This document shows, piece by piece, positions 25,601 to 39,339 of a stretch of 64,000 nucleotides of DNA. Under the pieces are notes generated by a model. The model had not been told where the DNA came from. It was given only the letters and a program-made list of their open reading frames with translations, and did not search any database. Within the stretch, counting starts at the first letter, position 1. Every line of letters begins with the position of its first letter. The DNA comes from Hybos culiciformis (lineage: Eukaryota; Arthropoda; Insecta; Diptera; Hybotidae), in the NCBI GenBank assembly GCA_964007475.1, contig OZ023274.1, positions 59,540,076 to 59,604,075 of the forward strand, in the 5' to 3' direction. A program made the translations under genes and the position numbers.

Positions 25601-28600
25601 TTGTCATTATAAAGTTTGCTGTCAATTGTCAAATGTCAAGTAAGAATTTTTTTTTCTTTTATCAACAAACGAGGAAAATGGCAGCAACAAGGAGATTATT
25701 TATTGTAAATATAAATTATAATTATATAATTATTATTTGATTTTATTTTTAATTATAAAAAAAAATAATTATAAAATTATTATTTTTTTTAATAATTAAA
25801 AATAAAATTTAAGAAGACCATTAATTGCTAAAATAATAAAAAAAAAATTAGTAATTTTTCTAAAAAAAAATTATTCGATTTTTTTTTTTGCAAAAAAGAA
25901 AATGAATAATTTTTTTTGGAAAAATTACTAATTTTTTTTTAATATTTTAGGAATTAGCTGATCTTAAATCATCCGGTTTGATTAAACATCCGTATTAATT
26001 AAATTTTATTTCCTTGCTTCATTTTGAACTTTTTTGTTTATTTTTTTCATTGTAAATGTATTGTTTTCAACTCCCTCTCCCATGCACATTAAAGCAGTAT
26101 ACAATACATGGTAATCAAATTTGTTATACAGCTCGTTGTGTATACACACAAACACATAGACACTCGTCACTATTATATAAATATGACTCGTGCCTATGTG
26201 TTTGTGTGTATACACAACTCGCAAGAATAACAAATTTTCATACCATGTATTGTAATCTACTATTAAAAGATTTATTCATATAAAAAATAATTTTACATTC
26301 TGTTGTCAGAACCAGAAAAACAAGTCTCTCGCACTAACTTGTTTTGATTTTGAAGCCAAATGACTGTTTTGTGGCGCTAAATTCTGTTGAAAAATTTCTC
26401 CTTCAGAATAAATTCTGACACAATGTAATAGAACCTGAATCTAATATATGTAGATATGTAAAATTGACGAAAAATCAACCTGCCTATAATTTTGGGTGAA
26501 TTGTGTTTTCGGTGAATTGGGTTTAATACTATTTTCGGTGAATTGCGTTTTCGGTGAATTGTGTATTCGGTGAATTGTGTATTCAGTGATTTGTTTTTTC
26601 GGTGAATTGGGTTTTTTATGAAAATTTTTTGAAGTTTATACTTCTTTAGCCGCGTTAGAAGATTTTTGGTAGAGGTTAAAAATCTATTTTCGATTTGAGT
26701 TCGAATATCTTCAGTTTTTTTCTCAGAAAAATAAGAATAAGAATACTTATTTTTTTATAATATTTAAGAAACGCAAAATCATATGGACAATATGGCTTAG
26801 TGGCTAGAACATCAGACTGTAAGTCTGAAGGTGCCTGGTTCGATTCCCAATGATAAGATTTTTTAATTTCAAATATATGTATATATAGGGCCCAATATTA
26901 CAAGCAAAAAAATTCTAATAAACCAATCATTTTTTTGTTTTGTTCTTGTATGAGAACAAGAATACTCAAAATACAAAAATACTCAAAATATATTTGAAAT
27001 ACGATCGAAACTTCGAAACTCGAATTTGAAAAATGTACACAAGAAAAAGAGTGGTTATTTATTAAATTTTTTTTATTATATTTTAGAAAGCTAAAATCAG
27101 ATGGACAATATGGCTTAGTGGCTAGAACATCAGACTATAAGAGTAGAGGTGTCAGGTTCGATTCCCAAAGAATAATTTTTTTTTTTAATTTTTTAATTTT
27201 TTTTAACAGAATAATAGGTTTAAGAATCAAAAATTTTTTTATTGGTAGGATATGTAATTTTTTTGCTTGTAATATTGGGCCCTATATGTACATATAATTG
27301 AAATTAAAAAAGTCTGAAAGTGCCAGGCAGGCAGCAGCAAAGTACGGTAATTATGATCTAGTCAATTTCAGCATTATTTTTTCAAAGGGAATATTAGTAA
27401 ATCGGCAGTAGTCGAATATTTTTGGGTAAAGTTCCTAAGTAATTATAGTTCACCTAATTAAAAAAAAAACACACGAAGCAGTTATAGGAACTGCCGAAAA
27501 AAGTTAATCTTAAAAGCTTTAAACTATGAAAAAACAGTGGCTGCAAATGATGGGCTGCTCAGTACAAAATGTAAATTAAAATCTCAGATTAATTATATAC
27601 TTAGTACTATGTCAAAAAACATATGATATAAACTTTTTTTTTTTAAACACAAAATTTGTGTATTAAGAGTCGCATTTTATGTTCAGTTCGGGCCATGGAG
27701 AAACTTATTTCTTAAGTATTTACAATTAAAAAAAATTAAGTAATTTTTGCATATTAGTGCTTCTCCTGAAAACCTTTGGTTTTCATGAATAAAAACATTC
27801 TAGGATAAAAATATTTCGATAGTGTCAAAAAAATACAAATTTTCTAATTTTTATAAATTTTTTTCGAAAGTCAAAAAATTTGAGGTTTATATAAATTGCA
27901 AAATTTTTGAGTTAAAAAATTAAATTTTTTTGTCAACAAACTTTATTGTTTTTGTTTTAAATTTTTTTGACAGTTTTAATGGAACATATAAATATTTACA
28001 ATTTAGAAGAAAATTTATATATGATTCCTTCTATAGATTTAAATTATATTAGTATTCGATGATTAAAATAAATATCAGTCCATCAGTCCAAAAGCAGTCC
28101 ATTATTTGTAGCCATTGTTATTTCATAGTTTAAAGCTTTTAAGTATAAACTTCTTGCGGCAGTTCTAGTGATTGTGCTCGAGAATCCAGTCTCGACTAAT
28201 CCCGAGATTTGGAAGAAAATAAGATTCCCGATTCTCGAGAATTTTAATTCTTTTTATTTCAGGATTCCCGAGCAAAATTATTAGTAAACTCTGGATTTCG
28301 AAATTGTATAAATATAATTAAAGTTTAAATGATATAATTATATAATATACACTGAGAATAACTATTCATTTTTTTACTATTCATTTTTTTACTATTCATT
28401 TTTTTACTATTCATTTTTTTACTATTCATTTTTTACTATTCATTTTTTTACTATTCATTTTTTTATTATTCATTTTTTTATACGATATTTATTAGTGTTT
28501 TAAGAATACAGTAAAAAAAAAACACACGAAGCAGTCATAGAACTGCCGACAGAAGTTTATACTTAAAGATTTAAACTATGAAATAATAACAGTGGCTACA

Positions 28601-31600
28601 AATGATGGGGTACAAAATGTAAATTAAAATTAAAATAATTTACATTTTGTACTGAGCAGCCCATCATTTGTAGCCACTGTTATTATTTCATAGTTTAATA
28701 AATCTTTTAAGTATAAACTTCTGTCGGCAGTTCTAAGACTGCTTCGTGTGTTTTTTTGTACATTTTGCGTCGGCACAACCTAACCGTACCTCCCTGCCCA
28801 AAAATTTTTCGGCTGGTAATTTTAATTTCACCGGAGCTACCTATTTAAAAAAAAAAAAAAATATGTGAGTCTTGGGACACACGGAAGAAGTGAAACTTCA
28901 TGGCAAATAGTATTTTCTGGAGCGGCTAAATAAATATTTAAAATGGCCAAGTGCATATAAGACATGACGCCAATCGATTTTTTCGTCGGCGACTAGTTGA
29001 TTTTTGTCCTTCGACTGCTGCGGCCAGTCGACTTAAAATAACTTGTTTTGGGGGAATTCGGCGGCTTAGAAAAAATTAAACAAAAAAAATTAAAAACCAG
29101 CGACTACTTAGATATAAAAACATTTAAAAATTCTAAAATACTTTTTAAGCTCAAAAAGTTTAGTGGCATAATGGCTTTTAAATTATGTCAAAATGGCTAG
29201 AATTATGGCTGCATGGTAACACTGATTGCCAGATGATTTCTACTATATTTTAAGCTGCAAACACAATTCCGGTTACAACTATATTATTAGCGACAATAAT
29301 GTATGAAAAAACATCAGCGTGGCTTAAATCATGTTTTCTTTTTGTTGCCCGAAAAGTTTAACCTAAAATAACTTATGTGCCTGAAAAATTTCATGTTTAA
29401 GTATTAGTACTTCTTCTGAAAATGAATTGGAATAAAAAAATTCTACATGCATTGCATTAATGGAATTTAATGGCAGAAATAATTTATACTAACAACTCAA
29501 TTACAAATTACTTCAAAAAAAAATCTGTTTTAGTTAAAAGAGCATTTTCAAATATGCCTGCAAAATTTGACATTAGTATTTCTTCCGAAAAGTAATTGTA
29601 ATAAAAATATTCCTCCTGCATTTTATTAGTCTAATTTAATGTCAAAAATAAATTACACTAACAAACTAAAAAAAATTACATTAAGAAAAATTAATATCAA
29701 AAATAAATTATCCACAAAATAGGTGCATGTGGAACATTTTTATTCAGAATACATATTTGTATTCCAAAAACTTTTTGAAAATAAGCACTAATAATTAATA
29801 AATGAAATATTTTTTTTTATAATTGTTTAAAATAAATTTCCCTTTCAATCGAAAAAAAAAAAGTATTTTCGACTTTAATTCTGAGCCAATATAGAGTAGG
29901 TTATTGCGCTGATAAGCTCCATTAAGTTGCTAGCGGCTGTCGGTTTTATCATCAGCTGACAAATAAATTTTTTCTTTTTTCTTTTTTTTTTGCCTTTTTT
30001 TTTGACAATAATCGAGGCATTTTTGACAATTCGCGTTACATTTTTGACACTTACATTTTTTTCACTCTCAATCACAATGCCTCTAAAGAAGTTTCACTTC
30101 AAAAAAAATTTTCCTATATTTTGCTCCGGCACGACCTAACCGTAGCTCCCCACCCAAAAAATTTATTTCAGGTAATATTAATTTCACCGGAGCTACCTAT
30201 TTTGGAAAAAAAAAATTTAGTTTTAAATAATTTGTAAACGAAAGATTTTTAAAATTAATTTGAATTTAAATTTTTCGCGCCAAATTATTTTGTTTTTATA
30301 AATGACAAATGATTATTGAGTGGATCACTAATTTTTTTGAGTATTGAAACGTCAAAAACCATGTCACTTCGAATTCGATTTCGAATGTCGAATGAGTAGA
30401 ATGAAAATGAATTTTTACCCCCTACAGAATTACTCAATTATATCATACAACGCCCCTAAAGAAGTAAAAACTTCAAAAAAAAAAGAAATTCAAAATTCAA
30501 AAAGTTCGCACCTGACGAAGTGGGGGCTCTCAAAAAGTAGGCACGTGACCATACCCACGATTTAACCCTTCTGGCAATATGAAAAAAAAACCATTATTAA
30601 TCTATAGAAATGCCTCTACAGTTGTAACTAAAAAAAGTTGGACAAAAATTTTTTTTTTACAAAATGGCGACTGCTTGAAAAAAAAATTTGTTTTTGAACC
30701 ACTTTTTTTAGTTTTTGGAAATTTTTAAAAATAGTTAGCATTAAAATTTGGGGATGAGGATAGTTCATGCAATAGATGAAGAAGACCTCTAAAAAATTTG
30801 AAGTAAATGGGTTCAGTAGGACTTAAGTTATCATGGGTATCGTTTTAAAAAAGACAGTTTTGAGAAAAACGCGTTTAAAGTTTCACGTAAAGTTTCTCGC
30901 AGTCTAATTCATGAAATGATACTTTAGTAAAACAGCCAAAAATAATTTGAAATTTCTAAGATCCTCTTAAAGACATGTTCTTAAAGGGACAAACTTTGAA
31001 AATATGAAAAAAAAAATGATTTTTTCAAATTTCTAGACCAGAATACCCCCTTAAATTACCCAAATGCTTGTATAAATTACTAAAACAAAGTATAAAGTTT
31101 GTATCAAAACTTCGACAAATCATCTAAAAAAAAATATCACACATGGCCATGTATGAATTATCTAAGCCACTTCGATAAATTAACACATTAAAAAGTATAT
31201 TTTAATACAAAACTATGTTGATTTAACAAAGCTTAACTTTGTGAAAACAACTAAATTAACTTGGTTATAGTATACAAGTACTTCGTAATCTGAAAACTGC
31301 CGAAGCCTTGTGTATTTTATACTAGGTTTTTGTATAATTCTACTATAGATCAGTTTCACGTAGGATTTCAGTAAAATCACGGAGGTCTTCAAATGTGGTT
31401 TTCTTTCAACCCAATCGAAAGTAGCTTAAAAACTGTAAGTACGGTAAAATTTTTGTTTCCCGAAATTCGGTCTCCATCCGGAGCTACAGCCACTTAAAGT
31501 GCCAAAAAAAGTAATTTTTTGCTCCCGTTTCCCAGCTTAATACAAATCTGATTTCATTGGTCTCGGTTTTAAATAAAAGGTTTCGAAAAATTTGAATATG

Positions 31601-34600
31601 TCTTTTAAGGAATTTACAAACAAACAACTTGAAATTACAAAAAAATGGTTTTAAAATATTGATAAAAATTTAATTTTAAAAAAGAAATGATAATATTAAA
31701 AACAGCTGTTTTTTTTTCTAAAGGGACTATAGAATATGTTTACCTTTGAAAATATGTAAGAAATTTTAATATTTTTCTTTTCATTAATTAAATGAAATTC
31801 AATAAAGAAATGTTAGTTATTCGCTGTATTAACTTAAAAAATTAACTTTACACACAAAAAATAATTATTTTTACATTTTATTTCATAATTATTTCCTTTA
31901 TTTTATTTTTTATATCGAAAATGGCAATTTTTCGTCTGAAGTAATACTTACTACAAAAAAAAATTAGAAATATTTAACAGAAAACGTTTCTCGTGGTAAT
32001 TAGTTACAAGTTGTATAATTATAATGAGTGGAAATTATGAAAAAATTTAATTCAGATCTAATAGAACTTATTACTGCTGGTAAAATTTTAAATTTTAAAC
32101 TTAAGGAGTTGTAGCTCCAAACAGGTAAGTATTAAATTAAATTTGGTTTAGATTATATGTATGTACATGTGAACTAGACCTGTGGTTGTTTTTTTATTTT
32201 TTTTGAACTCAAGATTGAAAAAATGGACGATATTAATATTACTTATTATTTTAATGTTATTGTTATTTGTTATTATAATTATTTTTTCAAATTTATTGCA
32301 AATAATTTGTATTTATTAAAATTAATTTCTATCAAGAACTCATAACATACAAAAAAGGAACTTATAATATATATATGCTAAAAATAAATTTGTTTTGTTT
32401 ATTTTTTTTTCGGCAAAATAACAGAAATAAGAAGCTTGAAATGCAGATTAAGGATCAGAATCCGGTACAATTAAAAAAAACATGAAAATACATATTCAAA
32501 TTTTTCGAGACCTTTTATTTAAAACCAAGACCAGTGAAATCTGATCTATATTAAGTTGGGAAATGGGAGCAAAAAATGACTGTTTTTGGCACTTTAAGTG
32601 GCTGTAGCTCCGGAACGAGACCGAATTTCGGGAAACAAAAATTTCACCGTACTCATACTTTTTAAGCTACTTTCGATTGGGTTGAAAGAAAACCACATTT
32701 GAAGACCTCTCCGTGATTTTACTGAAATCCTACGTGAAAATGATCTATAGTTTTATTCTCGGTGTATGTATATAAAAAACCAATATTTTCGGTTTATATT
32801 TGCATAATTTATTTTGCCTCATTTAATTTTGTTTTTGTTATAAACAGGTATTTTTTTAACTAGACTATTTTCTTTAAAATCTCGAGATTATCGAGAATTG
32901 CTGGAAAGGAATCTTTAATGTCGAGAAATGAATTTATTAGAGATTCGGGAATTCCCGAATCCCGAGAATTTAAAAAGTTCGGGAAATCACAATCACTAGG
33001 CAGTTCCTATGACTGCTTCGTGTGTTTTTTTATCGGCAAACTAATCTTTAACACAAAGGGTAGTTTTTTTGTATGAAAAAACCAGTTTATAGGTTAATTC
33101 TTGGATTAGTTCTATTAAGCATGCTTAGTTTTAAAGTCCAAGGGCAGATCCCGTGACTAAAAGAAATGGAATTTTTATCTTCTATAATCATATCTATCTG
33201 CTACTTTGCATCAGATTACCTTAAATATTTTTTTTCGATTTTAAAATTTTGGAAAGAAATTATTTTGGTACTTAAAGATTATACGTTTAGATTTTGAAAA
33301 TAAAAATTTTGTAATAAAAGAAAAGGAAAAAAAGCGTAAGGATTTTGGAATCTAAAGATTTTGATAATAAATATATCGTCGTACAACCATAAAATTGAAA
33401 AATTCCAAGATGATCGTACACTGAGTTTTTGTTTTAACAAACACAAGATAAACGATAAAGTAATTAGAAATATAGGAAATTGTTAAGAGCCCTATACTAG
33501 GTCCTACCCGGGAAAATTCTTACTTTTAATAAACCTGAATATTAGGACTGGCTTAAGAGCAGATCACATGTGCAAACTCGATTTGTCTGAAAGTTGGTGA
33601 GGTAACCCTTGTTTCAAAAATATGGACCCCCCAAAGTTTTCATACATTAGGTATAACATAACAACCAATACTTTTTTTTACCCCGACTTGGTTCATTTTT
33701 GGAGAAAGGTTAGAGAGACGGTCCCCCAGATGTGAAATCCAAGACCAGTTTTGCGGCTTAATTTATCGGTAAACGGAAAATTCACAATCGTATTATCGGT
33801 AAAACCGGTAAATTTCGGTAGAAAACTTTTTAACAAATTAAAACAATATCTTTCCTGAAAAAATCCTCTAAGATATTGGGGCTTGATCACCTCCTCTAAA
33901 TCCACAAAGTTTCAGCCAAATCTATACAGGTCATTTACACTTATGCCGCGACTGTCATTGTAATACTCTTTTTTTTTTTTCAAAACTCTAAAGTCGTCCT
34001 ACATAAACTGAATAATTAAAATTAAGGAAAGCTTTGTAATTATTAAAATAGTTCAATACTAATTGATTTTAATCGTGAGGATAATCAAGCAAATATTTAT
34101 GTTTTCGTTTAAAGTATATGTCCACGAATTTTTTTCCTTTAAGGAATTTCCTCAGGGCTGTAATGTAACAACATAAAAATATAAAAAAAAGTTTACTTAT
34201 TATTATCTATACTATAGTTTTCAACTGAAATAAACAAGAATGTAGAAATACTAATTATTTCGAATCACTTGAGATATTAGGGGATCTCACTTCTTTCTTC
34301 ATATTTTATAATTTATAATTTTCACTTGTATTTTGTTGTTGTTAATTTAGAAATACAATTGTCAAAAAACAGCAAAAAAATACATGTGAATATTATGAAT
34401 TAAGAATTCTGAAGAATGAAGTGAGATCCCCTATTGTGTTTTAAAATGAACAAAATCGATCATTAAACTATCTAAATTAATAAATACATATTTTTAGAAG
34501 AATCTGTTTATAATTTAGTTTACCTTTTCGTTCATATTAAATCCTGACACACAAACAGTTAGATCTCTCATTGCAATCACAAAAACAGGCGTATTACCTC

Positions 34601-37600
34601 TTGGTATTTGTGTATGTTCAAGTACACAATTCAGTAAGCAGCGTGGACCCAAAATTCTGTCAAATAACAAAAAATTTATTAAAAATAAAAGCATATCTAG
34701 ATATTACATAATGTACAGATGTATAAAAGTGAATAAACTTTCGGTGGTGTTGCTGCCTAATTTCCATCAAAGAAAGATAAAAAGCATCGACTTTGTCAAA
34801 AAGCCACATCGATTTTTGAAGAATATGTTGAGAAGTGAAATAATAAAACAAATATATTGCTAAGTATTTAACCAAATGTGATTATTTTATGGAAATTGTA
34901 AGTATAATGATTGATTAAAATATAATATAATAGTACAAGATTAATTCATACATTTTGTTTTACACATTTTTTGCGTAATATTTTGACTAACTCTGATTTA
35001 GGTATTCTAATGTATCTTAGACACTAAATTAAGGAGCTGTGGACAAATTATATTAAACATAATGGACAGCGTAGTCCATAATAAGATTATTAGTGTAGTG
35101 CTGGCCATAATAATCAATGTATTAATTGCATTCGAGCGAATAATGAACTAGGGCTAAAAGTTGATGTTAATCATCATACTTTAAGTGTAGACTGTCCATC
35201 TTATGTGAGGAAGCTTAATGTTGTAAAACAAAGAACTGCGTACTAGCAATTAAACAGCATTGAAGGGGTTTATTTAAACGGTCAAGGAGTATTTAATAAT
35301 TTTTGTGAAATAGAATATATGGCTCTAAATAATGATTATGATTTTATTGGTATAAGTGAAACTCATCTAACAAACATGGATGATAACACTTTAGTTAATA
35401 TACATAGCTACAATATAATTAGAATGGAATGGATTCAACATCTCGACATACTGGTGGATGTTTGTTCTATATTAGTAGAATTTGGAATTACGAAATAATT
35501 AAAAGCATTAATGTCGGTTTGGATTTTTGGATTTTAATGGTAAAAATATATAAACCCGGTTATGAGTTGTACTTGGTGACAATATATAGAGCTCCCCATT
35601 CTCTTAGTTTAAGTTGTACATTTTTTGAACAGTTTGAAATTTTAATGGATACATTAGCTAAAATAAATTCTAAAGTAATAATAATGGGAGATTTTAATAT
35701 TAATTGGAAAAATAATAATAGTACTAGTAATAAAATAAAAGAAATAATTAATGACAGTGGTTTTAAGCAAATTGTAGATCAATATACTAGAATTACTAAG
35801 GATACTAAGACTCTTATTGATTACATTATTGTTAATGATAAATACAATATTAACTTTTTAGTGAATAGTGACTGGAAAATTAGTGATCATGAAACACTTA
35901 AAATTACAATTAATACAAATGCAATAAAAGAAATAAAATATATGAGCTATGATAAAGAAAAATTTTTAAGAAAAATAATAAGAAGTGATTTACTAAACAT
36001 ATATTACAGCAATTGTAATATAAAAGCTGAAAAATTTAGTGAGACATTAAAGAATTTAGTAAATGAATTATGTAAAAAAAAAATTATTAATAAAAAAAAG
36101 AATTCTTGGTTTTCTGAAGAATTAAAAAAAATAAGAAAAGAAAAAATAAAACAATACAGAATTGCATCGATATGTAATAATGAATTTGAATGGCTAAAAT
36201 ATAAACAAATAAGAAATAATTTTAAGAATAAATTAAATAGTGCTAAAAATAATTATGTATCTAAAAAAATCGATGGTGTAAACGATCAGAAAAATATGTG
36301 GAAATCCATCAAAAGTTTGGTTTTGAATGAAGAAAAATCAGGAATTACTGAGATAAATTTTAATGGTGAGATTCACAGAGATAATAATATTATAAATATT
36401 TTTTGGAAAGTGTAGAAGAAATAAACAGTAGCATTCCTTCTAGACAATATAAAAATTATATAAGTGACATTGTTACGCAATTCAAATTAAAACAGATTTC
36501 TCTCAATCAGTTAAAAAATGTTATAAAAGATCTTAATAATAAAAAAGATATAAATCTATTAAATGCTGCAATGCTTAATGACTGTTTTGAATTGATTGGT
36601 GAAAATCTTCTGAGCATAATTAACTGTTCCCTTGAAAGTGGTGTTTTCCCTGAAGTCTGGAAGGAGTCATTAATAATTCCTGTACAAAAAGTTACTAATA
36701 CCATTAAGTGTAATGAGTTCCGCCCAGTTAACATGATTTCGTTAGAGTCAAAAATCCTTGAGAAAATAGTTTACAGCCAATTAGAAGGTTATTTAGAAAA
36801 TAATGGTATACTGACAGGTTATCAGTCTGGATTTAGAAAAGGGCATAGCTGTGAATCGTTATTAAACTTAGTTATAACTAATTGGAAAGAAGCAGTTAAT
36901 GATAAAAAAATTATAGTAGCAGTATTTCTAGATCTGAGCAGAGCCTTTGAAACTGTAGATCGTAAGATTTTGTTGGAAAAAATGAAAAAATATGGCGTCT
37001 TAGGAACTGAATTTAAATGGTTCGAATCCTACTTGAATCATAGAAGACAGAGAACAAAAGTTAATGACGTTGTGTCTGATGCTATTGATGTTCTGTTGGG
37101 AGTGCCACAGGGTTCGGTTCTTGGGGTATTACTATTTTTGATTTATGTTAATGATATGGAAATGGCATTAGAAGTGGCTTCTTTGGTGTTATTTGCAGAT
37201 GATGCGCTTATTTATGTTGTGGGTGACTCTGCAGAGGAGTGTGTTCATTTATTAAATAATGATTTAGAAAGGCTTAATAAATGGTTCGAAATCAACAAGT
37301 TAAAATTAAATATAAATAAATCCAACTCTATGGTGATTAACGCCGATTCCAGTCCAGATATTAAAATTGACAATATGAAAATAAAAGGGGTGAGTGCCAC
37401 TTGTACAATTACCAGTTGTACAATTTTTCAATTTGTATGGAGAAAAAAATTGTACAACTGGTATTTTTTCTCTGTACAACTGGTAAAAAATAATCCAGTT
37501 GCACAATTGACCAGTTGTACAATTTACCAGTTGTACAATCGATTTATCCAATTGTACCACTTGTACAATTCAGTTTTCACCACTTGTACATTTTAGACCA

Positions 37601-39258
37601 GTTGTACAATCCTTTTTTTCTCAAATTAACCACTTGTACAATGTTGGACCAGGTGTTCAATATTTATTTTTATAAAATTAACCACTTGTACAATTTTTGA
37701 CCAGTTGTACAATTTATCTTTTATCAAATTAACCACTTGTACAATTTTTAACCAGTTGTACAATCTCTATGGTAAAGTTATAACCGTGAAAAACTAAGCA
37801 AAATGTATGGAAAAGCTGTTGTGCATAATGGGTGACCGTGCCCTAGCGGAGGATGGAAATAAGGCCTCTAGGATTTTTTGTTGCGGTCTTATTTCATTTT
37901 GAAAAATGAGACCGCAAAAAAAGTCCTCGCGGCCTTATTTCATTTTGATAAATGAAATAAGGCCGCGTAGTAATTTCATGTTTCAAAACGAAATAAGACC
38001 TCGATAAAAAATCTTGTGAGGTGAGCACACAGGGCAGGGGGCAGCAGGGCGGCGGGCGGGCGGTTGGTCAGTGGGATTTGCGGCGCCAGCCGCAAATCCC
38101 ACTGACCAACCGCCCGCCCGCCGCCCTGCTGCCCCCTGCCCTGTGTGCTCACCTCACAAGATTTTTTATTGAGGTCTTATTTCATTTTGAAACATGAAAT
38201 TAGACCTCCACGCGGCCTTATTTCACTGCGCCGCCCTAGCGCCTTTTCCAAAAATTGTACAAGTGGTAAATTACAAAAAAAAAAAAGATGTACAACTGTC
38301 AAAAATTGTACAAGTGGTTAATTCGAAAAAATCGAGATTGTACAACTGGTCTAAAATGTACAACTGGATTGTACAACTGGCACTAGTCTGTACAAGTGGT
38401 CAATTGTACAAGTGGAATCTTTTTACCACTTGTACAATCCAAAAAACCAGATGTACAATTAAATTTTAAGTTGTACAAGTGGTATTTTGGATTGTACAAC
38501 TGGTACAAAAAAATTGTACAACTGGTAATTGTACAACTGACATGCATCCAATAAAAGTAGTAAAGGAAATCAAATATTTAGGAGTAATGATTGATTATAA
38601 ATTAAACTTTAAATCTCATATTGATTATATATTTAAAAAAATAGCCAAAAAAACTTACTTCTTTACGCGAATTAGAAATAAAATGTCTCTCTTAACATCA
38701 ATTAAGGTTTACAAAGTTCTAGTGAAACCACATTTCGAGTATTGTTCATCGATTCTATTCACATACAACATTCAAGATAAAAATAGGCTTCAAAGATTAC
38801 ATAACAAGGGCATGAGATGTATATTAAAAATGAACAGGTTCACTCCAAGACAACATATGTTACATACATTAAGATGGCTTAGTGTTAACCAAAGAATTCA
38901 ATATAATGTGTTAATAATGATATACAAAATAAAAATTGGTTTATTGCCGACGTACTTAAGTAGTCAATTTGCGTATGTGGGAGAGGTTCAAAGTCACTAT
39001 TTAAGAAATTCAAACCACTTCAGAGTTAACAACATCAGAGGTTATAGAAACAAAAACATGCTTATGCATAAGGGTTTGATTCTTTTTAACGAACTGCCAA
39101 ATTGTCTGAAGAAAATAAATAGTATAGTGGAGTTCAAAAAGAAGTTGATACCTTATGTCAAAGAAAAATTCGAATAAATATAGGGATAATTATTGATGTA
39201 TTTTTTATAATTGATTATATTAATAGTAAATTTTACTAAATAATTAAATAAATAAAAA

Positions 39259-39339
<81 letters not shown>

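Larger units (their letters stand above)
28166..32998. mobile_element. 4.8-kb hAT-type TIR element with 8-bp target duplication
   Basis: Perfect 11-bp termini TAGTGATTGTG / CACAATCACTA are flanked by the exact duplication GGCAGTTC (28158-28165 and 32999-33006). Both ends carry repeated CTCGAGAAT, ATTCCCGA and CCCGAGA motifs within about 150 bp, the expected layout of subterminal transposase sites. No transposase reading was found. The interior is a stack of other repeats: a tandem repeat (28355-28480), foldback copy C, composite modules and the 31343-32750 TIR element. Confidence 0.88.
27464..33032. mobile_element. Foldback MITE 'CACACGAAGCAG' copy B, split by a 4.8-kb element
   Basis: The left arm starts at about 27464 (AACACACGAAGCAGTTATAG). 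The right arm runs 28085-28165 and stops inside GGCAGTTC, then resumes at 33007 with CTATGACTGCTTCGTGTGTT. The interior (27580-28080) is longer than in the other copies and has no recognisable gene. The split proves the order of insertion. Confidence 0.8.
35030..39260 (+). pseudogene. LINE with ORF1 end, endonuclease and reverse transcriptase, frameshifted and interrupted
   Basis: ORF1 ends at the TAG of 35244-35246 after a Cys/His stretch ([12 protein letters not shown]). ORF2: endonuclease residues from about 35260 ([11 protein letters not shown]), a one-base frameshift near 35430, then [33 protein letters not shown] (GDFN and SDH catalytic motifs). A second frameshift lies near 36400. RT motifs follow ([66 protein letters not shown]). 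The 1,162-bp element interrupts codons for [14 protein letters not shown]; the reading resumes to a stop at 39177, then a poly-A tail and (AT)n. Same family as 17987-20230. No RNase H. Inactive as read. Confidence 0.9.

Noticed and set aside
26791..26860. Functional tRNA-Tyr gene
   Set aside because: The A box, B box and anticodon loop are present, but the acceptor and T stems do not pair and the unit is duplicated with flank, as in a SINE.
37395..38545. CRISPR-like array because of regularly recurring TTGTACAA motifs
   Set aside because: The genome is eukaryotic, spacing is irregular, motif orientation flips at the centre, and an 8-bp target duplication bounds the whole tract.
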